Shown here: positions 55,634 through 64,000 of the stretch, piece by piece
How the letters are laid out: the number at the start of each line of letters is the position of its first letter
How positions within the stretch are numbered: the first letter of the stretch is position 1
Origin: GCA-003244245 sp050700055
GTDB lineage: Bacteria; Actinomycetota; Actinomycetes; Mycobacteriales; Pseudonocardiaceae
Assembly: GCA_050700055.1 (NCBI GenBank)
Contig: JBOHGE010000023.1
Location: 14,408 to 78,407 of the forward strand
Reading direction: 5' to 3'
DNA length: 64,000 nt
Notes under the pieces: model-generated
Database searches by the model: none
The model's input: only the letters and a program-made list of their open reading frames with translations
What the model was told of the DNA's origin: nothing
Translations under genes and position numbers: made by a program

Positions 55634-56295
55634 CCGAGGACGTTTCGCCGGATCACCCGACCGCCCCGACGCCCGCGCGGGCCCCCACCCTGCTGGAGCA
55701 GTTGGGCGGCGTCGGGGGACTGGTGTCTTCCGTGGTGCCGGTGGTGTTTTTTGTCGCGGTCAATCCATGGTTCGGGCTGCAACCGGCGGTCTGGACAGCG
55801 CTGGCTGCCGCGGTCGCGGTCGGGGTGTGGCAGCTGGCTCGCCGGGAGCCGATACAGCCTGCCGTGTCCGGGCTCCTCGGGGTGGCGGTCTGCGCTGTCA
55901 TCGCCTACCGCACCGGGGAGGCCCGGGGGTTCTTCCTCTACGGCATCTGGTACAGCCTGGTCGCGGGCTTGGCGTTGACGTTGTCTGTGCTGGTGCGCCG
56001 CCCGTTGATCGGAGTGCTGTGGTCAGCGCTCAACGGTTCCGGGTCCGGCTGGCGCACCGACCGGCGTGTCCGGTTGGGCTTCGACGTGGCGACCGTGGTC
56101 TGGGCGGTGTTCCTGCTGGCCCGTTTCGGCGTGCAGCGCTGGCTGTATGACGCCCAGGAGGTCGGCTGGCTCGGCGTGGCTCGGCTGGCGATGGGCCTGC
56201 CACTGACCGCGGTGGCCGCCCTGGTCACCATCTGGGCGATCCGCCGAGCGGTGCGTGCCACGCCACCGGGACCGCTAGGACAGCCGGCGAACTAG
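55630..56295 (+). CDS. DUF3159 family membrane protein
   Basis: 221 residues from ATG 55630. Several hydrophobic segments: VSSVVPVVFFVAVNP, AVWTALAAAVAVGVWQLARR, PAVSGLLGVAVCAVIAYRTG, LYGIWYSLVAGLALTLSVLV, and two more near the C-terminus. Family core motif LEQLGGVGGLVSS and LVRRPLIGVLW. Conserved actinobacterial membrane protein (Rv2693c position), function unknown. The last 21 bp overlap the 3' end of the convergent Trk gene. Confidence 0.93.
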   Translation: MTEDVSPDHPTAPTPARAPTLLEQLGGVGGLVSSVVPVVFFVAVNPWFGLQPAVWTALAAAVAVGVWQLARREPIQPAVSGLLGVAVCAVIAYRTGEARGFFLYGIWYSLVAGLALTLSVLVRRPLIGVLWSALNGSGSGWRTDRRVRLGFDVATVVWAVFLLARFGVQRWLYDAQEVGWLGVARLAMGLPLTAVAALVTIWAIRRAVRATPPGPLGQPAN

Positions 56296-56940
56296 CGCCG
56301 CGCGTACCTCGGGCTCGACGTCCGCGGCGGCGACGAAGAGCAGCTCGTCGCCACCTTCCAGCGGGTCGTCGTCCTGCGGGACGATCACCCGGCCACCGCG
56401 CAGGATGGTCACCAGGGCCGCATCGGTGGGCAGCTGAAGATGCCGTACCGGGTGCCCGGCCAGCGGGGTGTCGGCCGGCAGCGTGACCTCGACCAGGTTC
56501 GCCTGCCCTTGGCGCAGCGTCATCAGCCGGACCAGATCCCCCACGCTGACCGCTTCCTCGACCATCGCGGCCAGCATCCGCGGGGTCGACACCGCCACGT
56601 CCACCCCCCACGCCTCGGTGAACAGCCACTCGTTGCGCGGGTCGTTGACCCGGGCCACCACCCGGCGCACCGCGAACTCCGTCTTGGCCAGCAGCGAGAC
56701 CACCAGGTTCACCTTGTCGTCGCCGGTCGCCGCGATCATCACGTCGGAATGCTCCAACCCGGCCTCCTCCAACGACGCCAGCTCGCAGGCGTCGGCGAGG
56801 ATCCATTCGGCGTCGGCGACCTCGGATGGGTCGAGCTGGCTGAGATCGCGCTCGATGAGCATCACCTGATGGCCGAACTCGAGCAGCTCAGTGGCGATGG
56901 ACCGGCCGACTGCACCGGCTCCCGCGATGGTCACGCGCAT
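56275..56940 (-). CDS. TrkA-type potassium uptake regulatory protein
   Basis: 221 residues. RCK domain with nucleotide motif MRVTIAGAGAVGRSIATELL, the acidic VMLIERD that binds NAD(H), VMIAATGDDKVNLVVSLLAK, VVARVNDPRNEWLFTEAWGV, and a C-terminal TrkA_C part (VEVTLPADTPLAGHPVRHLQ, EGGDELLFVAAADVEPEVRA). It gates a K+ transporter in response to nucleotides. Downstream of its paralogue in a two-gene operon, as ceoC/ceoB in Mycobacterium. No K+ channel subunit is adjacent; the APC permease across the divergent promoter is the conserved neighbour. Confidence 0.95.
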   Translation of the reverse strand: MRVTIAGAGAVGRSIATELLEFGHQVMLIERDLSQLDPSEVADAEWILADACELASLEEAGLEHSDVMIAATGDDKVNLVVSLLAKTEFAVRRVVARVNDPRNEWLFTEAWGVDVAVSTPRMLAAMVEEAVSVGDLVRLMTLRQGQANLVEVTLPADTPLAGHPVRHLQLPTDAALVTILRGGRVIVPQDDDPLEGGDELLFVAAADVEPEVRAALVRRLS

Positions 56941-56954
56941 GACAGCTCCCCGTG

Positions 56955-57617
56955 CTAGTCGGTGGGGGGTGCGGTGGCCGCCGCGGTGGTGACCTCGGTG
57001 ACGGTGCCGGAGACAGCGGCGGCATACACCTGGTCGTCGGCTTGCACCACGGTGTGGCGATGGGGCAGCACGCCGGTGCCGAAGCGGACGATGAAGGCGA
57101 TCCGCGCGCCGGTGTGCTCCTCCAGGTCGCCCACGCTACGTCCGGCCCAGTCCTCGTGCAACGGCAGCTGCAGCACCGCTACCGTGCCCGAAGGGTCGCG
57201 CCAGGCAGCCGCCGTGCCGTCGGGCAGCAGCATTCGCAGGAAACGGTCGGTGGTCCACGGCACGGTGGCCACGGTGGGGATGCCCAGGCGTTCGTAGACC
57301 GCGGCCCGTTTGGGGTCATAGATCCGGGCGACGACGTGCGCCACCCCGAAGGTCTCCCGGGCCACCCGGGCGGAGATGATGTTGGAGTTGTCGCCGGAGG
57401 AGACCGCGGCGAACGCCCCGGCACGCTCGATCCCCGCCTCAATGAGTACCTGACGGTCGAATCCGTTGCCGCGGATCTGCTGGCCGTAGAAGTCGGCCCC
57501 GAGCCGGCGGAAAGCCTGCGGACTCAGGTCGACCACCGCCACATCATGGCCCAACCGTTCCAACGCCAGGGCCAGACCAGACCCCACCCGACCACAACCC
57601 ATGATCACGACGTGCAC
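56955..57617 (-). CDS. TrkA-type potassium uptake regulatory protein (paralogue)
   Basis: 220 residues from GTG 57617. MHVVIMGCGRVGSGLALALE (RCK nucleotide motif), DVAVVDLSPQAFRRL, GAFAAVSSGDNSNIISARVA, VARIYDPKRAAVYERLGIPT, TAAAWRDPSGTVAVLQLPLH and a TrkA_C end. First gene of the Trk pair; 14 bp precede the next. Divergent from the APC permease with 95 bp between, which should hold both promoters. Confidence 0.95.
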   Translation of the reverse strand: MHVVIMGCGRVGSGLALALERLGHDVAVVDLSPQAFRRLGADFYGQQIRGNGFDRQVLIEAGIERAGAFAAVSSGDNSNIISARVARETFGVAHVVARIYDPKRAAVYERLGIPTVATVPWTTDRFLRMLLPDGTAAAWRDPSGTVAVLQLPLHEDWAGRSVGDLEEHTGARIAFIVRFGTGVLPHRHTVVQADDQVYAAAVSGTVTEVTTAAATAPPTD

Positions 57618-57712
57618 GCGGCCACTCCAGGGTCGACGGTTGCCCAGGGAAACGGTATCGCCGATGGGATCGCCGTGCCGCCGGAGGTGCTGCGCGCCCG
57701 TACGCTTTCGGC

Positions 57713-59782
57713 GTGCCGAAGTTCGCTACCGCGGTCAAACGGGTCCTGGTCGGTAGGCCGTTTCGCAGCGAGCTGCTGAGCCACACACTGTTGCCCAAAC
57801 GTGTCGCGCTACCGGTTTTCGCCTCGGATGCGCTGTCCTCGGTGGCCTACGCCCCGGAGGAGCTGTTCCTCGTGCTGTCCATCGCGGGGATCTCGGCGTA
57901 TGCGTTCACCCCGTGGGTCGGGCTCGCGGTCGCGGTCGTGATGCTGGTCGTGGTCACCAGCTACCGGCAGAACGTGCGGGCCTACCCGTCGGGCGGGGGT
58001 GACTACGAGGTCGCGACGGTGAACCTGGGCCGTTGCGCGGGGCTCGTGGTGGCCAGTGCACTGCTGGTCGACTATGTCCTCACCGTCGCGGTGTCGATCT
58101 CCTCGGCGGCGTCGAATATCGGCTCCGCGGTGCCTTTCGTCGCCACCCACAAGGTGATCTTCGCGGTCGTCGCGATCATCGCCCTCACCGCGGCCAATCT
58201 CCGCGGGGTCCGGGAGTCCGGAACGGCGTTCGCCATTCCCACCTACGCATTCATGATCGGCATCCTGGTCATGCTGGCCTGGGGGTTTGTCCGGGTGCTG
58301 CTGTTCGGCGAGCGGCTGCGCGCCGAGTCAGCCGGGTTCGGGCTGCGCGCGGAGGGTGACCAGCTCGTCGGCCTCGCCCTGGTGTTCCTGATCCTGCGGG
58401 CGTTCTCCTCCGGCTGTGCCGCGCTCACCGGGGTGGAGGCGATCAGCAACGGCGTCCCGGCGTTCCAGAAACCGAAGTCCCGCAATGCCGCCACCACGCT
58501 GCTGCTGCTCGGCACTCTCTCGGTGGCCATGCTGATGGGCCTGATCCTGCTGGCCCAGCTCGCCGGCGTGCGGATGGCCGACGATCCGGCCGCTCAGCTG
58601 ATCGGCGCGCCGGCCGGATACCAGCAGAAGACGATGGTGGCGCAGATCGCGCAGGCGGTGTTCGACGGCTTTCCAGTGGGGTTCTACTTCATCACCGTGG
58701 TCACCGCGCTGATCCTGGTGCTGGCCGCGAACACCGCGTTCAACGGCTTCCCGGTGCTGGCCTCGATTCTCGCCCAGGATCGCTACCTGCCCCGCCAGCT
58801 GCACACCCGCGGGGACCGGTTGGCCTTCTCCAACGGCATCGTCTTCCTGGCCGGCGCGGCAATCGTCCTGGTGCTCGCCTTCGATGCCGAGGTCACCCGG
58901 TTGATCCAGCTCTACATCGTCGGGGTGTTCGTCTCGTTCACACTGAGCCAGACCGGCATGGTGCGGCACTGGAACCGGCTGCTGACCACCGGACCCGAGC
59001 CGGCGCAGCGTCGCCGGATGCGGCGCTCGCAGGCGATCAACCTGCTCGGCCTGGTGATGACCGGCTCGGTGCTGGTGGTGGTACTGGTCACCAAGTTCAC
59101 CGAGGGAGCCTGGATCGCGATCGTGGCCATGGTGCTGATCTTCGTGCTGATGCAGGCGATCCGGCGGCACTACGACCGGGTGGTCGCCGAGCTGGTTCCC
59201 CAGGAGGCCGACACCGTGCTGCCGTCGCGTAACCACGCGATCGTGCTGGTGTCCACCGTGCATCTGCCGACCCTGCGGGCGCTGGCCTACGCTCGGGCCA
59301 CCCGTCCCGACGTGCTCGAGGCGGTCACCGTCAACGTCGATGAGGCGAGTACCCGTGGGCTGGTCGCGGAATGGGCGGCGCGGGAGTTCCCGGTTGCGCT
59401 CAAGGTGGTTGAGTCGCCCTACCGGGAGATCACCAAGCCGGTGGTCGACTACGTCAAGCGGGCCCGCTCGGACAACCCCCGTAGCGTGGTCACGGTGTTC
59501 ATTCCGGAATACGTCGTGGGCCACTGGTGGGAGCAGATCCTGCACAACCAGAGTGCGCTGCGGATCAAGGGCCGGCTGCTGTTCGAGCCGAGGGTGATGG
59601 TGACCAGCGTGCCCTGGCAGCTGCGCTCCTCAGCCCGGGTGGTCCAGCGCGACCAGCCGGCACCGGGAGCGGTGCGTTGGGGCTTGCACGCCAGCCCCCT
59701 CGGCAGCCCGATGAGCACCACCACAGCCGACGGCGACACCCCGGTCGACGGTGTTGCGGCGCCACGAGATGACCAGCCGTGA
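57713..59782 (+). CDS. APC-superfamily permease
   Basis: 689 residues from GTG 57713 (VPKFATAVKRVLVGRPFRSE). Twelve or so hydrophobic segments to ~480 with KRVALPVFASDALSSVAYAP, YPSGGGDYEVATVNLG, FSSGCAALTGVEAISNGVPA and LVLAANTAFNGFPVLAS, then a ~200-residue soluble domain (AIVLVSTVHLPTLRALAYAR, NPRSVVTVFIPEYVVGHWWE). The layout of an APC core plus USP-like tail, together with neighbouring TrkA genes, fits a K+ or amino acid/cation permease. Conserved at this position (Rv2690c). Confidence 0.93.
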   Translation: MPKFATAVKRVLVGRPFRSELLSHTLLPKRVALPVFASDALSSVAYAPEELFLVLSIAGISAYAFTPWVGLAVAVVMLVVVTSYRQNVRAYPSGGGDYEVATVNLGRCAGLVVASALLVDYVLTVAVSISSAASNIGSAVPFVATHKVIFAVVAIIALTAANLRGVRESGTAFAIPTYAFMIGILVMLAWGFVRVLLFGERLRAESAGFGLRAEGDQLVGLALVFLILRAFSSGCAALTGVEAISNGVPAFQKPKSRNAATTLLLLGTLSVAMLMGLILLAQLAGVRMADDPAAQLIGAPAGYQQKTMVAQIAQAVFDGFPVGFYFITVVTALILVLAANTAFNGFPVLASILAQDRYLPRQLHTRGDRLAFSNGIVFLAGAAIVLVLAFDAEVTRLIQLYIVGVFVSFTLSQTGMVRHWNRLLTTGPEPAQRRRMRRSQAINLLGLVMTGSVLVVVLVTKFTEGAWIAIVAMVLIFVLMQAIRRHYDRVVAELVPQEADTVLPSRNHAIVLVSTVHLPTLRALAYARATRPDVLEAVTVNVDEASTRGLVAEWAAREFPVALKVVESPYREITKPVVDYVKRARSDNPRSVVTVFIPEYVVGHWWEQILHNQSALRIKGRLLFEPRVMVTSVPWQLRSSARVVQRDQPAPGAVRWGLHASPLGSPMSTTTADGDTPVDGVAAPRDDQP

Positions 59783-60957
59783 CCATCGGCTCGGAATGGG
59801 AGCTCACTGTGGGACCGGTGGGCCACGGCGGTTTCTGCGTGGCCCGGCACGAGGGCCGGGTGGTGTTCGTCCGGCACGCCCTACCGGGAGAGCGGGTCCG
59901 CGCGGTGGTCACCGAGGACCGTGGCGGGTCCTACTGCCGGGCCGACGCGGTGGCGGTGCTCGAGCCCGTGGTAGGCCGGGTGCCACCGCCCTGTCCGGTC
60001 TCGGGGCCCGGCGGTTGCGGCGGTTGTGACTTCCAGCATGCCGACCCCGCGACGCAGCGCCGGCTCAAGGCGCAGGTGGTGGCCGAGCAACTGCGCAGGA
60101 TCGCCGGGCTGGACGTCGAGGTGACTGTGCAGGAGCTGCCCGGTGGCGCGCTGGGCTGGCGGACCCGGACCCGGCTGGCGGTGAACGAGACCGGGCGGGC
60201 CGGGTTCCGGGTGCACCGCAGTCACACGGTGCTACCAGTGGTCGCCTGCCCGCTGGCGGTGCCCGGCTCGCTGGATCCGGTGCTGTCGCGTCGCTGGCGA
60301 CCAGGCGGCGAGCTGGAAGTGGCCGCCGACGACTCCGGTCGGTCGCATATCGCCGAGCAGCGGCCGGGCCGGCCACCCGTGCAGCGTCGCGGCACCGGGC
60401 GCGTCGTGCGGCACGCCGCCGGCCGGCGCTGGGAGCTGTCCGCGCCCGGCTTCTGGCAGGTGCACCCCGGCGCGGCCGATGCCTTGGCCACGCTGGTCGG
60501 GGACTGGGCAGCGGCGTCGCTCGGCGCCACAGCGTGGGACCTCTACGGTGGGGTGGGTCTGTTCGCCTCGGTGCTGGCCGGTCAGGTCGGGCCGTCCGGC
60601 TCGGTGACCGTCGTGGAGTCCTCCCGGCGCGCGGTGGCCGACGGTGCGGCGACCCTGGCCGACCTCCCGCAGGTGCGCTTCGTCACCGGCCGGGTGGAGC
60701 GGGCGCTGGACCAGTTACCGGGACACCCAGACGTGGTAGTACTCGACCCACCCCGGTCCGGGGCCGGCCGGGAAGTGGCCGCCGCGGTGGCCGACCGCGG
60801 ACCCGCCCGCATCGTGCAGGTGGCCTGCGACCCGGCGGCGTTGGCACGAGATATCGCTGCCTACCTCGGCTGCGGCTACCGGTTGCAGGAGCTGCGCGCG
60901 CTGGACGCGTTCCCGATGACCCACCACGTCGAATGTGTCGCTGTCTTGGCCCGCTGA
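59779..60957 (+). CDS. TRAM-domain class I SAM-dependent RNA methyltransferase (TrmA/RlmD family)
   Basis: 392 residues from GTG 59779, overlapping the permease stop. N-terminal TRAM RNA-binding domain (VGPVGHGGFCVARHEGRVVF, VRHALPGERVRAVVTEDRGG), GGCGGCDFQHADPATQRRLK as the Cys-rich segment, HPGAADALATLVGDWA, SAM motif WDLYGGVGLFASVLAGQVG, VVVLDPPRSGAGREV and VQVACDPAALARDIAAYLG with the catalytic Cys. It makes m5U in rRNA or tRNA. Last gene of the conserved block. Confidence 0.93.
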   Translation: MTIGSEWELTVGPVGHGGFCVARHEGRVVFVRHALPGERVRAVVTEDRGGSYCRADAVAVLEPVVGRVPPPCPVSGPGGCGGCDFQHADPATQRRLKAQVVAEQLRRIAGLDVEVTVQELPGGALGWRTRTRLAVNETGRAGFRVHRSHTVLPVVACPLAVPGSLDPVLSRRWRPGGELEVAADDSGRSHIAEQRPGRPPVQRRGTGRVVRHAAGRRWELSAPGFWQVHPGAADALATLVGDWAAASLGATAWDLYGGVGLFASVLAGQVGPSGSVTVVESSRRAVADGAATLADLPQVRFVTGRVERALDQLPGHPDVVVLDPPRSGAGREVAAAVADRGPARIVQVACDPAALARDIAAYLGCGYRLQELRALDAFPMTHHVECVAVLAR

Positions 60958-61056
60958 TCCCCTTTGCTCCGTCGAGTACATGGCCCCGTCTTGAGGCTGT
61001 ACCTGATGGCAGCCCGACGGCGCCCGGAAACGCGGACACTGTCGGTACCACCCAAC

Positions 61057-62026
61057 CGGATGCGACCATGGGGGCTGGGCTGGATTGTGGCCGAAGTGTT
61101 CAGTGATAACGACCTGTCTGCCTACTCGGGTACGCTGCGCTCGCGGTACCGGGCGATGCTCGACGCGATCCGGGCCGGGCGGATCAACGCTGTGCTGGCC
61201 TGGCACACCGACCGGTTGCACCGTTCCCCGATCGAGCTGGAGGATTACATCAGCGCGTGCAACGACGGTCGGGACGTGCTGACGCACACCGCGACGGCTG
61301 GGCCGTTGGACCTGTCGAGTCCGTCTGGGCGGATGCTGGGCACGCTAGCCCGGTATGAGAGCGAGCACCGTGGGGAGTGGGTGGCGGCGGCCTTGCAGCG
61401 TGCGCGGGCGGGTCGCCGCTCGGGTGGTCCGCGACCGTTCGGTTACGAGGACGATGGGGTGACGGTGCGGGAGCCCGAGGCCGCTGCGGTGCGCGACGCT
61501 GTGGAGTCGGTGCTGGCGGGCGGTGGTGGCGATCTTGACCGACCCGTCCCGGCGCACCACCACCTCCGACGCTCGGGTGAAGTGGCTGGGTTCCGGGCTC
61601 TACCGGTGCGCGGGGTGTGAGCGACCGTCGCTGCGGGTGTCCACCGCCGGGCGGGGCACCTCGTGCTACCGCTGCCCCGGCCAGGGCGGCACCACCGGGC
61701 ACGTTGTCCGCACGGCCGGGCCGCTGGACGCCTATATCGAGGCGGTCATCGTCGAGCGGCTGTCCCGCCCGGACGCTATCGAGTTGCTGCGCCCCGCCGC
61801 GCCGGAGGTGGATCTGTCCGCACTGCGCGCCACGGCCAACGCCACCCGCGCCCGGTTGACCGAGATTACCGAGATGCTCGGCGAGGGTGAGCTGACCCGG
61901 GTTGAGGCGCAGTCTGAATGCCTGCTGACCTGCGGGATGGCTCGTCGAAGCACGGGCGGGACGGTCGTCCGCACCGGGGGTGTTGTCGCTTGCCATGGGG
62001 AGTTGGACGTCAACGCGGGGGAGTGA
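61057..62026 (+). pseudogene. decayed large serine integrase/recombinase
   Basis: The first part reads VAEVFSDNDLSAYSG, AMLDAIRAGRINAVLAWHTD, RLHRSPIELEDYI, SGRMLGTLARYESEHRGEWV and GGPRPFGYEDDGVTVREPEA, the serine recombinase catalytic and linker regions. The N-terminal strand with the catalytic Ser is missing. After VESVLAGG a deletion removes part of the recombinase domain (~50 residues by family comparison) and shifts frame. The other frame resumes VAILTDPSRRTTTSDARVKW, GSGLYRCAGC and CYRCPGQGG (zinc ribbon). The C-terminus degenerates before 62026. Remnant of an integrated element adjacent to the TRAM methyltransferase gene. Confidence 0.88.
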
Positions 62027-62074
62027 TCTCAGCCGGGTGGGTCGAAGGGGGACAGGCTCAACCGGCGGCCGGGT

Positions 62075-62494
62075 TCATGAAGCCGTCTTTTCTCCCTTGG
62101 TCGTGCCGGAATGGGGGCGGGCTCGGTGAGTGCGGCTGGGGTTGAGGTGTCCCAGCAGCTCTCCGCGGATCTGGTGCCAGACCACGCACGGGAACCGGCG
62201 TCGGCGCCACAGGCTCCGCCAGCCTTTGCGGCGGCAGGCGCGGCAGCACAGCGCACGGGTTGGCGCGTGATGCACCAGCACAAACCGCAGTCCGGCGATG
62301 AGACGCGGATGGTGACCGGCGGTTTCCAGCTCGGTGAGGGTGTCGCAGACCGACGTGACCACCGTCAGGGCGAGGGGATGCGGAGCCAGCCACGCTAGCG
62401 TCCGGGTCGAGAGGCACAGCGTGGCATCCACCTTGGGTTCCGGGATGGTGGTCGCGGGGTCGGGCTCGCGCGGGGTGGGCATTGTCGGGGGCAT
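62075..62494 (-). CDS. small Cys-containing protein of mobile-element type
   Basis: 139 residues from ATG 62494. Pro/Thr-rich first 25 residues, then LAWLAPHPLALTVVTSVCDT, AGHHPRLIAGLRFVLVHHAP, and a Cys/Arg/Trp-rich segment ALCCRACRRKGWRSLWRRRR, FPCVVWHQIRGELL. The CCxxC...FPCxxWHQI pattern suggests zinc binding; I have no family name. Together with the next two genes and the integrase remnant it looks like the cargo of an integrative element. Confidence 0.6.
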   Translation of the reverse strand: MPPTMPTPREPDPATTIPEPKVDATLCLSTRTLAWLAPHPLALTVVTSVCDTLTELETAGHHPRLIAGLRFVLVHHAPTRALCCRACRRKGWRSLWRRRRFPCVVWHQIRGELLGHLNPSRTHRARPHSGTTKGEKTAS

Positions 62495-62561
62495 CAGTCA
62501 TCACCCGGCGCTGCGTCGTCGAGCACGCGGAGCAGTTGTGGAAGTACCGTCAGCGGCACGA

Positions 62562-63074
62562 TCACCTACTGTGGGTGGTCAGGGCGGCCACGAGCCGCTG
62601 GGCCCGTGCCCGGGTCCGGCTTGGCCCAGGGAGGCGGATCGTCATCGGGCGTTGCTGGGCGCGGGGGATGCGCAGGCCCGCGGGTGCGGGATAACCGCCG
62701 GTGGGGGCGTCGGGATGGGCGGGGTGCACCAGGTCGAGCAAGGCCCGTACCGCATGGTGGGGTGGCCCCTGATAGGCCCAGACCACGATCTGGGGGGCGA
62801 AGATGTCCAGTGTGTCGTATCTCGGCAGCCGGGCTGTGGTGACCCGATCGAAGCCGCCGATCGTGAGCAGGTCGACGTAGTGATCCCACTCGTAGGCCGC
62901 GACCAGCGCATGGGGCGCTGCCTGGGGACCGCAGCAGCACAGCGTGAACCCATCGGCGGCCACCTCGACGAGCAGCTCTTCGACCACCGTCGGTAGGCCG
63001 ACCTGCCCTGCGTGGTCAGACAGCTGTCTCATGCGCTGTGCTGTCATCGCGGGCGGCGGAGCGGTCGGGCTCAT
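62562..63074 (-). CDS. hypothetical protein of mobile-element type
   Basis: 170 residues from 63074; ATG 63047 or 63032 would reduce the overlap with the gene upstream. LPTVVEELLVEVAADGFTLC, ALVAAYEWDHYVDLLTIGGF, RLPRYDTLDIFAPQIVVWAY, QGPPHHAVRALLDLVHPAHP. Mixed alpha/beta, no catalytic motif recognised. Proteins with the YEWDHY and VVWAY blocks occur beside regulators in actinobacterial accessory islands, as far as I can recall. Function unknown. Confidence 0.65.
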   Translation of the reverse strand: MSPTAPPPAMTAQRMRQLSDHAGQVGLPTVVEELLVEVAADGFTLCCCGPQAAPHALVAAYEWDHYVDLLTIGGFDRVTTARLPRYDTLDIFAPQIVVWAYQGPPHHAVRALLDLVHPAHPDAPTGGYPAPAGLRIPRAQQRPMTIRLPGPSRTRARAQRLVAALTTHSR

Positions 63075-63288
63075 GATGGGTTGCCTCGCAGCAGGGCGGT
63101 TGACCCGCAGTCCCCGTTAGGGTCGGTCTCGCTGGTCCGAGCAAGCCGATCAGTGTGTCGAGGTTGGCGCTGATGTCGTCGAGTTGGCTGAGCACCTTGC
63201 CCATGGTGGTGAAATGAGTGGATATCTGGTGGAGACGGTGGTCGATCGCGGCGAGTCTTCCGAGCACGTCGTCATCGGTACGGCGCAT
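63016..63288 (-). CDS. small coiled-coil-like protein
   Basis: 90 residues from ATG 63288 (MRRTDDDVLGRLAAIDHRLH). Residues 1-45 (QISTHFTTMGKVLSQLDDIS, ANLDTLIGLLG) have heptad-like spacing. The rest is polar and low in complexity, with CCEATHHEPDRSAARDDSTA. Overlaps the following gene by up to 59 bp unless that gene starts later. No family recognised. Confidence 0.5.
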   Translation of the reverse strand: MRRTDDDVLGRLAAIDHRLHQISTHFTTMGKVLSQLDDISANLDTLIGLLGPARPTLTGTAGQPPCCEATHHEPDRSAARDDSTAHETAV

Positions 63289-63500
63289 CGGCTCGTCGAC
63301 GGGGTCGGTGCTCAGGGCGTGTTCGTCCCCGGTCCTGCCGGCTCGGGGGGACCGTATTCGGCCCGCGGGTGGGTCGTGTCGCGGCGATGCCTTCGTGTCG
63401 TGCTGGTCACGTCGGCAAGGCAACACCGGTTCGGACCCGTGGTGGTAGCCGCAGCGCAGTCGGTTTTGTGCTATTTCGGAATCGACTATTCGGTGGGTGA
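63289..63500. other. spacer before the epimerase
   Basis: About 210 bp of lower GC around 63450-63500 with no gene I can support; presumably the promoter region for the small minus-strand genes. Confidence 0.4.
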
Positions 63501-64000
63501 CTAGTCGCTGTTCAAGGCGGCCCAGGCGTCGGTGATGATCTCGGGGAGGCTCGACTTGTCGGGTCGCCAGCCCAGTTCGGATCGGATGCGGGTGCTGTCG
63601 GCGAGCAGTGTCGCGGGCTCGTGCGCGATGGGGGCGTGGCGTCGTGGGACGGGTCGGCCGGTCACGGTCTCGGTGGTGGTGATGACGTCGTGCACGGTGC
63701 TGGGATGGCTGGTGCCGACGTTGTAGGCGCGCCAGCTGCCCGGCTCGCACGCGTGCAGGGCGAGGGCGAAGGCGCTGGCCATGTCGGCCACGTGCACGAA
63801 GTCGCGGACCGCGGTGCCGTCGCCGTTGACGACCAGCTCGGGTGCCCGGCCCTGTTGGACGGCCAGGAGTCGGGGGATGAGCCGGGTGGTGTCGCGGTCG
63901 GGGTGTCCGGGCAGGGCGCCGGCCACGTTGAAGGCGCGCAGGCTGATGGCGCCGATCGCGCCGGTGGCGGCGAGGTCGGCGGCGGCGTGGTCGGCGGCGA
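63501..64000 (-). CDS. NAD-dependent sugar epimerase (GalE-like), C-terminal part, cut by the right edge
   Basis: The open frame continues to the edge. Visible: ISLRAFNVAGALPGHPDRDT, TRLIPRLLAVQQGRAPELVV, NGDGTAVRDFVHVADMASAF, RAYNVGTSHPSTVHDVITTT, STRIRSELGWRPDKSSLPEI. These are the substrate-binding half of a UDP-glucose 4-epimerase/NDP-sugar SDR. The insert usual in GalE after GDG (YPTxDGT) is short here. The Rossmann half with the YxxxK pair lies outside the window. Probable role: nucleotide-sugar interconversion for envelope glycans. Confidence 0.9.
   Translation of the reverse strand, partial: AADHAAADLAATGAIGAISLRAFNVAGALPGHPDRDTTRLIPRLLAVQQGRAPELVVNGDGTAVRDFVHVADMASAFALALHACEPGSWRAYNVGTSHPSTVHDVITTTETVTGRPVPRRHAPIAHEPATLLADSTRIRSELGWRPDKSSLPEIITDAWAALNSD

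Noticed and set aside
58328..59545. 405-residue minus-strand frame opposite the APC permease
   Set aside because: His/Gln/Asp-rich antisense artefact of a clearly conserved permease.

Overview
The window is high-GC actinobacterial DNA with many GTG starts and 4-bp ATGA/GTGA stop-start overlaps. Two blocks of conserved actinobacterial gene order point to a member of the Pseudonocardiales or a close relative. That placement is inferred from gene content and order; no rRNA or tRNA gene is visible to confirm it. Block 1 (14.4-27.6 kb) is ftsZ-pgeF-yggS-sepF-yggT-wag31, followed by ileS, an antiporter, lspA and rluD. Block 2 (47.7-61.0 kb) is sigA-ppgK-suhB-cei-DUF4193-DUF3093-dut-DUF3710-OB fold-DUF3159-trk-trk-APC-TRAM methyltransferase, the order known from Mycobacterium around sigA. 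Accessory DNA sits between and around these blocks.

Layout. 0.3-3.7 kb: a small convergent cluster with an unrecognised HTH-like protein, a GT25-like glycosyltransferase, a left-handed beta-helix acyltransferase and an alpha/beta hydrolase. 4.0-6.5 kb (minus): a three-gene graspetide RiPP cluster with precursor (tgmA-like), ATP-grasp ligase (tgmB-like) and PIMT-like methyltransferase. It is divergent from a TPR regulator and a frameshifted D-amino-acid-oxidase-like gene. 9.5-13.1 kb: a gene graveyard with one intact XRE regulator, copies of a ~220-240 bp hairpin repeat, a perfect 30-bp inverted repeat, and fragments that look like a collapsed second copy of the graspetide/regulator locus. 13.1-14.1 kb: an isolated NDP-glucose 4,6-dehydratase-like gene with an altered active site, lying where ftsQ would normally precede ftsZ.

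14.5-27.6 kb holds cell-division and housekeeping genes. ileS is preceded by a T-box leader. 28.0-35.4 kb is a SapB/AmfS-type class III lanthipeptide cluster: LanKC synthetase, a 38-residue precursor, a terminator-like hairpin, two ABC exporters and a LuxR-type regulator. The precursor has a single Ser-Ser-Cys ring motif plus an unusual Cys-Cys-Asp-Asp-Cys segment. 35.7-42.6 kb is a biotin locus (bioA, bioF, bioD) enclosing an acyl-CoA dehydrogenase and a SulP-carbonic anhydrase fusion.

42.6-47.7 kb is a second accessory stretch of visibly lower GC at its left end. It holds a secreted-protein remnant, a TlpA-like lipoprotein, the C-terminal third of a second isoleucyl-tRNA synthetase fused end-to-end with a DUF5753 regulator fragment, an XRE/TPR regulator, two small genes and a third copy of the hairpin repeat. 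Conserved block 2 ends at 61.0 kb. It is followed by a decayed serine integrase, three small genes of mobile-element character, and a sugar epimerase cut by the right edge.

The most distinctive signals are: two RiPP clusters with atypical features, evidence for duplication and collapse of the graspetide locus, a dispersed hairpin repeat with paired-arm changes, and several short in-frame tandem duplications, one of which appears to have cost an ABC transporter its stop codon.
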